Origin: Palsa-506 sp963707065 | GTDB taxonomy: Bacteria > Actinomycetota > Actinomycetes > Streptosporangiales > Streptosporangiaceae | Direction: 5' to 3' | Assembly (NCBI GenBank): GCA_963707065.1 | Contig: CAVPPJ010000058.1 | Location: 1-64,000 of the forward strand | Length of the DNA: 64,000 bases | Shown: positions 25,200 to 36,543 of the stretch, piece after piece | Position numbering within the stretch: position 1 is the stretch's first letter | Layout of the letters: the number at the start of each line of letters is the position of its first letter | The notes under the pieces: model-generated | The model's database searches: none | What the model was told of the DNA's origin: nothing | What the model saw: only the letters and a program-made list of their open reading frames with translations | Translations under genes and position numbers: made by a program

Positions 25200-27917
25200 T
25201 CACCCGCCACGGCGTTCCCGCAACACCGGGGCGGCGGCGGGAAGCTCAGGGTTCCCGCCGGTGCCGTCCCCGCTTGTGCCCGGTTCCTTCGGCTCGTCCT
25301 GTCCCGGTGGCCTGGGCCAGTCCGGTCCAGGTCCGCCGGGGACGGCGCGAGCCGGACCCGGCACTGCGGGCAGCGACAGCGACATGGTCAGCCCGCCGCC
25401 GGGAGTGTCCTCCGGCTCAAGCGTGCCGCCCATCGCCTCGGTCAGGCCGCGGGACAGCGCGAGCCCCAGGCCGACGCCGGTGGTGTTGTCAGTGTCACCG
25501 AGCCGCTGGAACGGGACGAACATCCGGTCCCTGTCCGCCTCGGGGATTCCGGGGCCGCGGTCGACGACACGCAACTCAACGCGGTCGCCGAGGGCACTGG
25601 CCGTCAGCAGGGGAGGCTTGCCCCGCGGCGAATAGCGGAGCGCGTTGGCCGCGAGGTTCGCGATCACCCGTTCCAGGATTGCCGGGTCGATGCCGACTTC
25701 GGGCAGATCATCGGGGATATCGACGATGACCGTCTTGGCCGCGGGCCCGAGGTCGTCGAGTGAGCGGGCGACAATCTCCTCGAGATCGGCGGGCCGCGGA
25801 AACACCGATAGCGCCCCGGCCTGCAGCCTGCTCATGTCGAGCAGGTTGTCGACCAGGCGAGCCAGCTTGTCGAGGGATTCATCGGCTGTGGCTAGCAGCT
25901 CGCCGTGGTCCTCGGCGCTCCACTGGACGTCCTCGGAGCGCAGGCTGGTCACCGCCGCCTTGGCCGAGGCCAGCGGCGTTCGCAGGTCATGGCTGACCGC
26001 AGCGAGAAGAGAGGCCCGCATCCGGTCGGCTTCCGCGATCGGCCGCGCCGCCTCAGCTTCCGCGGTCAGCCGCTGCTGCTCGAGCGCGGCCACCGCATAG
26101 GCGGCGAATGCGCCGAGGACCCGGCGGTCGGTTGCCGGGAGCGGGCGCCCGCGCATGGCCAGGCGCACGCTGTCGGTCACCGGCACCTCGATGTCCGCAT
26201 CCTCGGGCCGGGGGACTGGATGCTCGCCGGAAGTCGCGACTGCGACCCAGCCCGCGACGGGCCCGCGGGGAGCGCCGGCCTGGTCGGCGGTGCGCTCCAG
26301 CAGGGTCACCGAGTCCATCCCGAATGCCTCCTTGACCCGGTCGAGCACCGCGGGCAGCGCCTGCTGGCCGCGCAGCACGCTGCCGGCCGTGGTGACCAGC
26401 AGCTCGGATTCCGCGTTGGCGCGGGCCGCCTGCTTCGTGCGCCGCGCTGCGTCGTCCACTATCGAGCTGACCACCAGCCCCACCACGACGAAGACGCCGA
26501 GCGCCAGCGCATTGTTGGCCTCGGAGATAGTGAACTTGTGGATCGGCGGCGTGAAGTAGAAGTTCAGCAGCAGCGAGCCGGCGATTGCCTCCATGACGGC
26601 GGGCACGAACCCGCCCACCAGGGCGACCGCGATGACCGCGAGCAGGAATGCAAGCACGTCGCTGGTCAGGTTGAGCTCGTCGCGGAGGATGGCGAGGAAC
26701 ACGGTAAGCACCGGCGCGAGCGCAACCGCCAGGGCGTATCCCGCGAGCCGGCGCCGCAGCGGCAGCCCGCCGCCCGCCCTCGGCAGCCCGCGCCCCCGCC
26801 CCATCTGAGCGTGCGTGACGATGTGGACATCAATGTCACCGGAGTCGCGGATGGTCCGCATGCTGACGCCGGGTCCGGTCAGCAGCGAAGAGAGCCACCT
26901 GCGCCGGCTCGCGCCGAGGACGAGCTGGGTCGCATTCTCGGCCCGGGCGAAGACGAGCAGGGCCTCGTGCACGTCGTCGCCGATGACCTGGTGATAGGTA
27001 CCGCCCAGGGACTCGGCGAGGTGCCGCTGGGCGGCCAGCGCGGCCGGGTCCGCGCCGGTCAGGCCATCGGACTTGGTCACGTGCACGGCCAGCAGGTCGC
27101 CGCCGGAGGAGCGCGCGGCGATCCTGGCCGCGCGCCTGATCAGGGTCTCGCCTTCCGGGCCGCCGGTGAGCGCGACCACAACGCGCTCCCGGGCTTCCCA
27201 GGTTCCGTGGATGTCGTGGGCGGCGCGGTAGCGCTGCAGCCCCTCATCCACCTTGTCAGCCAGCCACAGCAGGGCCAGCTCGCGCAGTGCGGACAGGTTG
27301 CCTGCCCGGAAGTAGTGGGTGAGCGCCGCGTCGATCTTCTCGGCCGGGTAGATATTGCCGTGGGCCATCCGTCGGCGCAGCGCCTCCGCGGTCATGTCGA
27401 CCAGCTCCACCTGATCTGCTGCCCGGACGACCGCGTCGGGCACGGTCTCCCGCTGGGGGACGCCGGTGATCTTCTCGACCACGTCGTTCAGGGATTCCAG
27501 GTGCTGGATGTTCACTGTCGAGATGACGTCAATGCCTGCCGTGAGCAGCTCCTCGATGTCTTGCCAGCGCTTGGAGTTGCGGGAGCCCGGCACGTTGGTG
27601 TGGGCGAGCTCGTCCACGAGCGCGATCTCTGGCCGGCGCGCGAGCACGGCGTCGAGATCCATCTCCTCGAAGAACGTGCCGCGGTACGCGATCCGGGCGC
27701 GGGGGACGACCTCCAGGCCGTCCAGCAGGTCGGCAGTGTGCTGCCGGTCGTGGGTCTCGACGAAGGCCACCACCACGTCAGCGCCGCGCTCCTGCCGCCG
27801 GTGGCCCTCGCTGAGCATGGCGAAGGTCTTGCCGACGCCGGCTGCCGAGCCGAGGTAGATTCTCAGCTGGCCGCGGCTCGGCGAGGCCTGCTGGCCCGGA
27901 TAGCCCATCTGGCTCAT
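25200..27917 (-). CDS. kdpD: KdpD osmosensitive potassium-channel sensor histidine kinase
   Basis: 905 aa, full length. The cytosolic KdpD domain comes first with a Walker A (GSAAGVGKT, residues 23-31) and DELAHTNVPGSRNSKRWQD; a USP-like domain follows (VVVALTGGPEGETLIRRAAR), then four close helices near residues 390-490, a GAF-like segment, and the kinase core (AAVSHDLRTPLASAKAA; VVDRGPGIPEADRDRMF). ATG 27917 has GGGGAAGG upstream. It senses low potassium and phosphorylates KdpE. Three 21-bp repeats lie 30-90 bases upstream. The C-terminal 60 residues are an unconserved Pro/Gly tail. Confidence 0.95.
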   Translation of the reverse strand: MSQMGYPGQQASPSRGQLRIYLGSAAGVGKTFAMLSEGHRRQERGADVVVAFVETHDRQHTADLLDGLEVVPRARIAYRGTFFEEMDLDAVLARRPEIALVDELAHTNVPGSRNSKRWQDIEELLTAGIDVISTVNIQHLESLNDVVEKITGVPQRETVPDAVVRAADQVELVDMTAEALRRRMAHGNIYPAEKIDAALTHYFRAGNLSALRELALLWLADKVDEGLQRYRAAHDIHGTWEARERVVVALTGGPEGETLIRRAARIAARSSGGDLLAVHVTKSDGLTGADPAALAAQRHLAESLGGTYHQVIGDDVHEALLVFARAENATQLVLGASRRRWLSSLLTGPGVSMRTIRDSGDIDVHIVTHAQMGRGRGLPRAGGGLPLRRRLAGYALAVALAPVLTVFLAILRDELNLTSDVLAFLLAVIAVALVGGFVPAVMEAIAGSLLLNFYFTPPIHKFTISEANNALALGVFVVVGLVVSSIVDDAARRTKQAARANAESELLVTTAGSVLRGQQALPAVLDRVKEAFGMDSVTLLERTADQAGAPRGPVAGWVAVATSGEHPVPRPEDADIEVPVTDSVRLAMRGRPLPATDRRVLGAFAAYAVAALEQQRLTAEAEAARPIAEADRMRASLLAAVSHDLRTPLASAKAAVTSLRSEDVQWSAEDHGELLATADESLDKLARLVDNLLDMSRLQAGALSVFPRPADLEEIVARSLDDLGPAAKTVIVDIPDDLPEVGIDPAILERVIANLAANALRYSPRGKPPLLTASALGDRVELRVVDRGPGIPEADRDRMFVPFQRLGDTDNTTGVGLGLALSRGLTEAMGGTLEPEDTPGGGLTMSLSLPAVPGPARAVPGGPGPDWPRPPGQDEPKEPGTSGDGTGGNPELPAAAPVLRERRGG

Positions 27918-27945
27918 CGCCTTCCCCTGTCAGCGCGCCGCGTAT

Positions 27946-28008
27946 CTCTGCCTGCAAGAATCGTGCCTCTGCCGGCAACAATTGTGCATCTGCCCGGAAG
28001 ATAAGCCC
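27946..28008. promoter_or_regulatory. Three degenerate 21-bp tandem repeats upstream of kdpD
   Basis: Units 27946-27966, 27967-27987 and 27988-28008 share the pattern NTCTGCC-G-AA-AAT; the first two match at 17 of 21 positions. The 21-bp period places the units on one DNA face, as expected for a regulator array. Located in the gap between the second regulator gene and kdpD. Confidence 0.5.
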
Positions 28009-28084
28009 GGCCGCCAGCTGCCGGATGACCGGCCCGGCGTGATCCGGGCGGCACCGCGCGTGGCGCCGGCGGCTGGTATGCCGT

Positions 28085-28864
28085 TCATGGCTGGTACCGG
28101 TAGCCCATGCCCGGTTCGGTCAGCAGGTAGCGAGGGCGCGGCGGATCGTCCTCCAGCTTGCGCCGGAGCCTGGCCATGTGAAACCGCAGGTAGTGGGTGC
28201 TGCGCTCGAATCCGGGCCCCCAGACCTCGGTCAGCAGGCGATCGGAGCTGACCAGCTGCCCGGCGGAACTCAGCAGGATCTCGAGCAGCCGCCACTCGGT
28301 GGGGGTGAGGTGAACCGGCTCGGGTAGGGCAGGCGGCGGCTCAGCGGGCGACCGGGCGTCCGTGACCGGCCCGGCGTTCCTGACAATCGTGTGGGCGGTC
28401 AGGTCGATCTCGCAGCGGCCGATGCTGAATCTGGCGCCGTCCGGCGGGTGATCGCCGCGGCGCAGAGCCGCCCGCAGCCGGGCCAGCAGCGCCTGCATGT
28501 TGAACGGCTTGGTGACGTAGTCGTCGGCGCCCGCGTCGAGGGCACCGATCTTGTCCCCGGAGCTGGCTCGCCCGGAGAGGACGATGACGGGAGCTGCGGA
28601 CCATCCGCGCAGCTCGCGGATAACCTCAGCGCCATCTAGGTCGGGCAGCCCGAGATCCAGCAGGATTGCGTCCGGGGGCTGCCGCGCCGCCTCGCCGAGC
28701 GCGTCGTGCCCGGTCGACGCGGTGGCCACCTCGTAGCCGCGGGCGCGCAGGTTGATCCGCAGCGCCCGCAGCAGTGCGGGCTCGTCCTCGACGATCAGGA
28801 TCCGCGAGTTCCTAGCTGGAGCAGGACCCGCGGGCGGACTCACCATCCGCCCGCGCGCCTGCAT
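28085..28864 (-). CDS. Second KdpE-like OmpR-family response regulator
   Basis: 259 aa. Receiver domain after a 20-residue leader, with Asp70 (LLDLGLPDLDGAEVIRELRGW) and Lys in YVTKPF. The winged helix carries LTPTEWRLLEILLSSAGQLVSSD, then LRFHMARLRRKLEDDPPRP. It is clearly paralogous to the KdpE gene at 24456. An inserted Pro-rich linker (about residues 175-190) separates the domains. It follows kdpC by 25 bases on the same strand and precedes kdpD by 167 bases. It may share KdpD as kinase or tune the response; a longer or shorter start (Met7) is possible. Confidence 0.88.
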   Translation of the reverse strand: MQARGRMVSPPAGPAPARNSRILIVEDEPALLRALRINLRARGYEVATASTGHDALGEAARQPPDAILLDLGLPDLDGAEVIRELRGWSAAPVIVLSGRASSGDKIGALDAGADDYVTKPFNMQALLARLRAALRRGDHPPDGARFSIGRCEIDLTAHTIVRNAGPVTDARSPAEPPPALPEPVHLTPTEWRLLEILLSSAGQLVSSDRLLTEVWGPGFERSTHYLRFHMARLRRKLEDDPPRPRYLLTEPGMGYRYQP

Positions 28865-28889
28865 AATCTGCCCTTTCCCGGCACCCGGA

Positions 28890-29522
28890 TCAGACCGGGT
28901 ACCTCTGATCGAGCGCGATGTTCAGGGGAAGCACGGTGACCCGCGGCTCACCGAGGAACCCGAGCGGCCGGCCCTTGGTGTACTGCCGGACCAGGGCCAT
29001 GATCGCGGCCGGGCTGACGTGCCGGGCGGCCGCCACACGGTCCACCTGGATGGCAGCGTTCTGCGGCGAGATGTAGGGGTCCAGGCCCGAGGCTGATGTC
29101 GTCACCGCGTCGGGGGGGATCTGGGAGATGGCGACGTGGTCGAATTTCGCGATCTGCTGCTGGCGCTGCTTGATGTCCTGTACCAGCGTCGGGTTGTTGG
29201 GGCCCAGGTTCGACGCCCCGGAGAACAGCGGGTCGCAGCCGTAGTCGGTCTTGACGTCGGCGTTGGCGGCGGTGGACGGCCGCGGCTGGAAATACTGCGG
29301 CAGCGGGTTGCCCTTGGCGTCGGTGAACTCCTGGCAGAGCAGGCTGGAGCCGACCACCCGCCCGTGGTAGCTGACCAGCGAGCCGTTGGCCTGATTGTGG
29401 AAGGCCACCTGGGCAATGCCGAACATCACCACCGGGTAGATGATCCCGCAGATCACCGTGAAGATGAGCAGACCGCGCAGCGCCGCTATCAGCTGCCGGG
29501 CCGTGCTGGGAAGACGATTCAT
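28890..29522 (-). CDS. kdpC: KdpC, potassium-transporting ATPase subunit
   Basis: 210 aa. One N-terminal membrane helix (LRGLLIFTVICGIIYPVVMFG) and a large extracytoplasmic domain containing the family motifs GRVVGSSLLCQEF, FQPRPSTA and TTSASGLDPYISPQNAAIQ. It stabilises the KdpA/KdpB complex and supports potassium binding. ATG 29522 lies five bases after the kdpB stop. The C-terminal ALVRQYTKGRPLGFLGEPRV is typical and complete. Confidence 0.93.
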   Translation of the reverse strand: MNRLPSTARQLIAALRGLLIFTVICGIIYPVVMFGIAQVAFHNQANGSLVSYHGRVVGSSLLCQEFTDAKGNPLPQYFQPRPSTAANADVKTDYGCDPLFSGASNLGPNNPTLVQDIKQRQQQIAKFDHVAISQIPPDAVTTSASGLDPYISPQNAAIQVDRVAAARHVSPAAIMALVRQYTKGRPLGFLGEPRVTVLPLNIALDQRYPV

Positions 29523-29527
29523 TCTGG

Positions 29528-31656
<2,129 letters not shown>

Positions 31657-31657
<1 letters not shown>

Positions 31658-33320
31658 CAGTGCAGTCCTTCTGCGAACGGGCCCAGTGCGAGCGCGGGGA
31701 AGTAGGTCAGGCCGACGAGGACGAGGATGACGCCGACGAGCATGCCCGACGAACAGCGGCTTGTGCGTCTCCAGCGTGCCGGCGCTGGCCGGCACCGGTT
31801 GCTGCCTGGCCAGCGATCCGGCCAGGCCAAGCGCGAAGATCTCGGGCGCGAACCTGCCCAGCAGCATCACGATGCCGCCGACCGTGTTGTACCAGGTCGT
31901 GTTGGTGGTCAGCCCGGCGAAGGCGGAGCCGTTGTTGTTCGCCATCGAGGTGAACGCGTACATGATCTCGGTCAGCCCGTGCGGGCCCGGGATTGAGTAT
32001 CGATGCCTGCGGCGTCTTCAGCCCGATGGACAGCCCGGCGGCGACCAGGATGAGGGTCGGCAGCGTCAGGAAGTAGAGCGCCGCGTACTTCATCTCGACT
32101 GGCCGGATCTTCTTGCCGATGTACTCCGGGGTCCGGCCGACCATCAGGCCCGCGACGAACACGGTGACGATGGCCAGCACGAGGATGCCGTAGAGTCCTG
32201 CGCCGACGCCGCCGGGAGCGATCTCGCCCAGCGCGATATCGAACAGGGCGATGCCGCCGCCGAACGGGGTGAACGAGTCATGGAACGAGTTCACTGAGCC
32301 GGTCGACGTGACCGTCGTGGAAGCGGCGAACAGCGACGAGCCGGGTGTGCCGAAGGCGACGTTCTTGCCCTCCATGGCACCGTGCGCCAGCTGCGGGGCT
32401 AGCCCGGCGTGCTGCGCCTCGAAGAAGCTGATCCCGCCGACCGCCGCCAGCCAGATGACTACCATGACCGCGAGCAGCGCGTAGCCCTGCCGGTTGTCCT
32501 TGACCATCCTGCCGAACGTGCGCGGCAGGCAGAACGCGGTCAGCAGCAGCAGGAAGATCTCGAACCAGTTCGTAAACGGGTTCGGGTTCTCGAACGGGTG
32601 CGCGGAGTTGGCGTTGAAGAAGCCGCCGCCGTTGTTCCCCGCGTCCTTGATGACCTCCTGCGAGGCCACCGGACCGCCGACGATCGTCTGGTGCGCGCCG
32701 GACAGCGTAGTGACCGTATGGTAGCTGCTGAAGTTGTCGATCGCGCCGGCCGCCACCAGGATCAGCCCGCCGACGATGGACAGCGGGATCAGGTACCGGA
32801 TCGTGATCCGGGTCAGGTCCACCCAGAAGTTCCCGAGCTTGTCGGTCCTGGACCGGATGAACCCGCGGACCAGAGCGATAGCGACCACGATGCCGACGGC
32901 GGCGGACAGGAAGTTCTGCACGGCCAGCCCGGCCATCTGGACCAGGTAGCCCATGGTGGACTCGCCGGAGTAGTTCTGCCAGTTGGTGTTGGTCACGAAC
33001 GACGCGGCGGTGTTCCAGGCCAGCGCCGGCGGCACGTTGGCCATGCCCAGCGACAGCAGCAGGTAGTGCTGCAGCCGCTCAAGGCCGTACAGGAACAGTA
33101 CGCTGACCAGGGAGAATGCCAGCATGGAGCGCAGGTAGGCGGACCACTTCTGGTCGGCTGTGTGGTCGACGCCGATCAGCTTGTACAGCCGGCGCTCGGC
33201 CCGCCAGTCCTTGTCGGTGGTGAAGATGTGGGCCATGTAGTCGCCCACCGGCTTGTAGCAGATGGCCAGGGCCAGCACCAGCAGGCCAAGCTGCAGCCAG
33301 CCCGCAAGAGCGCTATTCAT
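31657..33320 (-). CDS. kdpA: KdpA potassium-binding channel subunit, interrupted by two +1 frameshifts
   Basis: The first 1.3 kb encode the normal membrane channel protein (MNSALAGWLQLGLLVLALAI; NAGNNGG-type selectivity region as DAGNNGGGFFNANSAHP). Near 31991 one extra base in a CCCGGGCCC run shifts the frame; the expected MYAFTSMANNNGSAFAGL continues one frame over. Near 31742 an extra G shifts it again before the C-terminus MLVGVILVLVGLTYFP. Total length is 3n+2, exactly two surplus bases; removing them gives 553 aa, the usual family size. As written the protein would be truncated in its last membrane repeats. Because all other kdp genes are intact, sequencing error is the likelier cause. 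Confidence 0.88.
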
Positions 33321-33409
33321 CAGAACCTCTCAGGCAGGACGAGGGCCACGAACAAGTAGACGGTCAGCAGGATGCCGACGATCAGGCCGATCAGGTTTTC
33401 AGCGCTCAA
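33320..33409 (-). CDS. kdpF: KdpF small membrane subunit
   Basis: 29 aa from TTG 33409: one membrane helix with the family core AENLIGLIVGILLTVYLF and the ending LPERF. The stop overlaps the kdpA start as TGATG. AGGGGGG lies nine bases before the TTG. KdpF stabilises the KdpABC complex. It overlaps the preceding 29-aa gene by eleven bases. Confidence 0.82.
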   Translation of the reverse strand: MSAENLIGLIVGILLTVYLFVALVLPERF

Positions 33410-33488
33410 AGTGCTCAACCCCCCTGATCAGGAGGTAGAGCGCGGCGAAGACGATGATCGTCAGGCCGATGTACAGCAAGTCGGACAC
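33399..33488 (-). CDS. 29-aa membrane protein heading the kdp operon
   Basis: GTG 33488 follows GGAGGG closely and encodes a protein starting SDLLYIGLTIIVFAALYLL with one helix and the tail RGVEHFER. Similar tiny proteins precede kdpF in many actinobacterial kdp operons. It overlaps kdpF in another frame, so the two are probably co-translated. Function unknown; a second KdpF-like stabiliser is an obvious guess. Confidence 0.65.
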   Translation of the reverse strand: MSDLLYIGLTIIVFAALYLLIRGVEHFER

Positions 33489-33716
33489 GGTGCCCTCCAA
33501 GGTCGGGTGGACGACATCAGTGAACTCCGCTGAACAGCCGGATGATCGCGTCCAAGCGCGACCCATGCAGGGCGGCCGTGATCCCTAACAGAACTCATGC
33601 GTCGGCCTCGTGAGTCCGGCCCTTGTCACTCGGGGGGCGACGGCGGGCAGCCAACCGGCCCGGCATTTCGCCCGGACCATCCCCGCCGCACGCACGGCCG
33701 GGTCCCTGCCAGGCGG

Positions 33717-34421
33717 TCAGCCAGCCAGGTCGCGCACGCCGAGTTCGTCGGCCCTGGCCAGCATCTCGGCCGGGTCGGCGTAGACCCGGTAGGCACCGGC
33801 CCGCTCGAGTTCCTCACGGCCGTATCCGCCGGACATCAGTCCGATGCCGATCGCGCCTGCTCGCCGCGCGGCGAGCAGGTCCCAGACGCTGTCCCCGACC
33901 ACCATGGCGTCCCGCGCGTCCACGCCGAGCGCCGCCGCGGCGGCCAGGAAGAGGTCCGGGTCTGGCTTGGCGTGCCGCACCATGTCCCTGGTCACCATGG
34001 CCGTGTCTTCCGGCAGGCCGAGCAGTGGCAGCGCCAGCCGGGCAGTCGCCGCGCGGCCGCTCGTCGCGATCATCCACGGCACCTTGCGCGCGGTAAGGGC
34101 GGTCAGCAGTGCGGCCGCGCCGGGCAGCGGCCGGACCGAGTCAGCCAGCGCGACGTACTCCGCCGCGTGCGCTTCCTGCAGCATGTCGATGTCGGCGGCG
34201 GACAGCGACAGGCCTGTCTCGCGCATCAGGGCGGACACGAAGAGGCCGCCGCTCATGCCGATCCGGCGGTGGATTCGCCACACCGAGAGGTCGATATCCA
34301 GCCGGGACAGCGCGTGTCGCCAGGCGATCACGTGCTGGTACACGCTGTCGATCAGCGTTCCGTCCAGATCGAAGAGGAACGCCGGCTCGGGAGGTTGGCG
34401 GTAGCTCGCCAGGCCGTTCAT
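33717..34421 (-). CDS. HAD-superfamily phosphatase (phosphoglycolate/beta-phosphoglucomutase-like)
   Basis: 234 aa. HAD motif I FLFDLDGTLIDS contains the nucleophile Asp; motif II is Ser in MIATSGRAA; motif III is the Lys of HAKPDPDLF; motif IV is VVGDSVWDLLAARRAG. A helical cap lies between motifs I and II (residues 25-95). It probably removes phosphate from a small sugar phosphate or phosphoglycolate. It sits alone between kdp and the GNAT gene. Confidence 0.87.
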   Translation of the reverse strand: MNGLASYRQPPEPAFLFDLDGTLIDSVYQHVIAWRHALSRLDIDLSVWRIHRRIGMSGGLFVSALMRETGLSLSAADIDMLQEAHAAEYVALADSVRPLPGAAALLTALTARKVPWMIATSGRAATARLALPLLGLPEDTAMVTRDMVRHAKPDPDLFLAAAAALGVDARDAMVVGDSVWDLLAARRAGAIGIGLMSGGYGREELERAGAYRVYADPAEMLARADELGVRDLAG

Positions 34422-34663
34422 GTGACGACCCTAGTCCGCCGGGCTGGTCGTCGACATCGGGTGCGGGCGGGGTGAGCTGGTCCGGCTGCTGTTACGCTGC
34501 GGGCCCTGGTGGTCATGTGGTCGACGGTCGTGCCGTGATGGCACGCCGAAGTACCGAGAGGAGGGGTAGCCCGTGTGTCCTTTGCCCCTTGCGCTTGCTG
34601 CCCCCGAAGGTGACGCTCACTCCTGACCCCGGGCTGGCCGGCGCGCCTTTACAGGAGAGTGCC

Positions 34664-35605
34664 GTGACCCAATCCCAGCACGACATCACGATCCGTTCCC
34701 TATCCGGCTCCGAGGAGCTTGACCTCTTCTGCGCGCTCACCTACACCCTTGACGATGAGCTGGCGGACGACCTGGCCCGCGGCCGCCGGCGGCCGCAATG
34801 GATGTGGGTTGCCCTGCGCGGCGGCCTTGTTGCCGGCCGAGCCGCGTGGTGGGGCTCAGGCGACGACGCTGCCCCGTCCGTGCTCGACATCCTGGACGTC
34901 GCCGACGCCCCCGACCGCATCGATGTCGGCGTGCGCCTGCTGAAGGGCGCGCTGAGCGAGATCATCCCGGCGGCAGCTCATCCGCCGGAGTACGTCCGCT
35001 TCATCCCGCCAGACTGGCGAGAGCACGCCAGCTCACGGCGGGTTGTCGAGGACCGGATGGCGATCGCCGGCCAGGCCGGGGCGCAGCTGCTGGCCGAGCG
35101 GTTCCGCTTCGAGTGGAGACCGGGGACACCGATCGCCGCGCCGACCGGCCGCGTCGCGTTCCGGCGCGTCAGCGACGATGGCGAGTTGCTGGACCTGATG
35201 ACGCTGGCGATGGACGGGACGCTGGACGCGCACAGTCGCCAGGATCTCGCCCGGATGTCAGCACGGGAAGGCGCCGTCCGGCATTTCCGGGAAGAACTCG
35301 CCTGCTATAGCAGCCCGCGACAGTGGTGGCAGGTCGCGACGCTGCCTGGCGGCGAGCCCGCCGGGTTCGTCATCCCCGCCCGCAACGACTACGGCGCCAT
35401 TATCGCCTACCTCGGCGTCGTGCCCGCCCACCGGGGAAACGGGTACATCAACGAGATCCTCGCCGAAGGCACCCGGATCCTCGCCGTGCACGACGTTCCG
35501 CGCATCCGCGCCTCGACCGACCTGGGCAACGTCCCCATGGCCGAAGCCTTCGCCCGGGCGGGCTGGGTTAACTTCGAGCGCTCCATCAGCATGACCTGGC
35601 GATGA
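34664..35605 (+). CDS. GNAT-family N-acetyltransferase
   Basis: 313 aa. The C-terminal half holds the acetyl-CoA site (YGAIIAYLGVVPAHRGNGYINEILAEG, with the R-G-N-G loop) and the final strand STDLGNVPMAEAFARAGWVNF. The N-terminal half (from TIRSLSGSEELDLFCALTY) is a second, degenerate GNAT fold. GTG 34664 has AGGAGAG upstream; the frame is open further upstream but without conservation. Substrate unknown. Confidence 0.82.
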   Translation: MTQSQHDITIRSLSGSEELDLFCALTYTLDDELADDLARGRRRPQWMWVALRGGLVAGRAAWWGSGDDAAPSVLDILDVADAPDRIDVGVRLLKGALSEIIPAAAHPPEYVRFIPPDWREHASSRRVVEDRMAIAGQAGAQLLAERFRFEWRPGTPIAAPTGRVAFRRVSDDGELLDLMTLAMDGTLDAHSRQDLARMSAREGAVRHFREELACYSSPRQWWQVATLPGGEPAGFVIPARNDYGAIIAYLGVVPAHRGNGYINEILAEGTRILAVHDVPRIRASTDLGNVPMAEAFARAGWVNFERSISMTWR

Positions 35606-35688
35606 GGAAGCGCAGACGGCCCGCAGGGCCGGGTTTGCGGCTGGTACCGGTACGTTGCCGGTAGCAAGACCTTCGGATGTGATGGGAG

Positions 35689-36543
35689 ATGGTGCCGGTG
35701 GCGGGCGACGCGGCTGGTCCTGCCGGGCCGGGTCCCAAGCTGGACACGACGGTGTCGCATTCGGCCCGGATCTGGAATTACTGGCTGGGCGGCAAGGACA
35801 ACTACGCCGTCGACCGGGCGGCGGGCGACAAGGTGGCCGCGATGCTGCCGAGTATCGTGGCGCAGGCGCGGGCGGACCGGGCCTTTCTGGGGCGGGCGGT
35901 GCGGTACCTGGCGGGCGAGGCGGGCATCCGCCAGTTCCTCGATATCGGCACCGGGCTGCCGACGGCCGAAAACACCCATGAGGTGGCGCAGCGGGTGGCG
36001 CCGGAGTCGCGGATCGTGTACGCCGACAACGATCCGCTGGTGCTGGCGCATGCCCGCGCGCTGCTGACCAGCACCCCACAGGGCGTGTGCGATTACGTCG
36101 ACGGGGACCTGCGTGATCCCGGCACGATCCTGGCCGAGGCGGCGCGGACGCTGGACTTCGACCAGCCTACGGGCCTGATGCTGTTGGGCGTCTTGCATCA
36201 CATCTCTGATACCGGCGAGGCCTACGCGATCGTGCGGCGGCTGGTCGCGGCGCTGGCGCCGGGCAGCTTCGTGGCGGTCAACCACTCCACCAGCGCGATC
36301 CACGGCGCGGCCATGGAGGAGGCGGTAGCGCACTGGAACCAGGTCGGCACACCGCCGATGACCTTGCGCACCCCGGAACAGATCACCGGCTTCTTCGACG
36401 GCCTCGACCTGCTCGCACCCGGGGTGGTGTCCTGTTCCCGCTGGCGGCCCGACCTCAGCCCCGTCGGCGGCCAGCCCGCCGAAGTCGACGAATTCTGCGG
36501 ACTCGCCCGCAAACCCCCAGCCACTACCACGCCAGCCGCCTGA
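35689..36543 (+). CDS. SAM-dependent methyltransferase (DUF574 / Methyltransf_19)
   Basis: 284 aa. The family opening LDTTVSHSARIWNYWLGGKDNYAVDR and motif I FLDIGTGLPTAENTHEVAQ are clear, followed by VYADNDPLVLAHARAL and GLMLLGVLHHI. This large actinobacterial family probably methylates small molecules; its substrates are mostly unknown. The exact start is uncertain: ATG 35689 is close to GGGAG, while GTG 35698 has better spacing. It stands alone between the GNAT gene and a long gap. Confidence 0.88.
   Translation: MVPVAGDAAGPAGPGPKLDTTVSHSARIWNYWLGGKDNYAVDRAAGDKVAAMLPSIVAQARADRAFLGRAVRYLAGEAGIRQFLDIGTGLPTAENTHEVAQRVAPESRIVYADNDPLVLAHARALLTSTPQGVCDYVDGDLRDPGTILAEAARTLDFDQPTGLMLLGVLHHISDTGEAYAIVRRLVAALAPGSFVAVNHSTSAIHGAAMEEAVAHWNQVGTPPMTLRTPEQITGFFDGLDLLAPGVVSCSRWRPDLSPVGGQPAEVDEFCGLARKPPATTTPAA

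Noticed and set aside
25905..28004. Long open frame (about 700 codons) on the plus strand
   Set aside because: It lies antisense to kdpD, is rich in Arg, Gly and His, and shows no family motif; it reflects GC-biased codon use in the real gene.
31658..31963. Apparent N-terminal extension of KdpB
   Set aside because: This stretch encodes the C-terminal part of KdpA (MYAFTSMANNNGS) and is in the KdpB frame only because of the frameshifts.
34109..34663. N-terminal extension of the GNAT gene
   Set aside because: Arg/Pro-rich and unconserved; GTG 34664 has a good Shine-Dalgarno and a conserved protein start.
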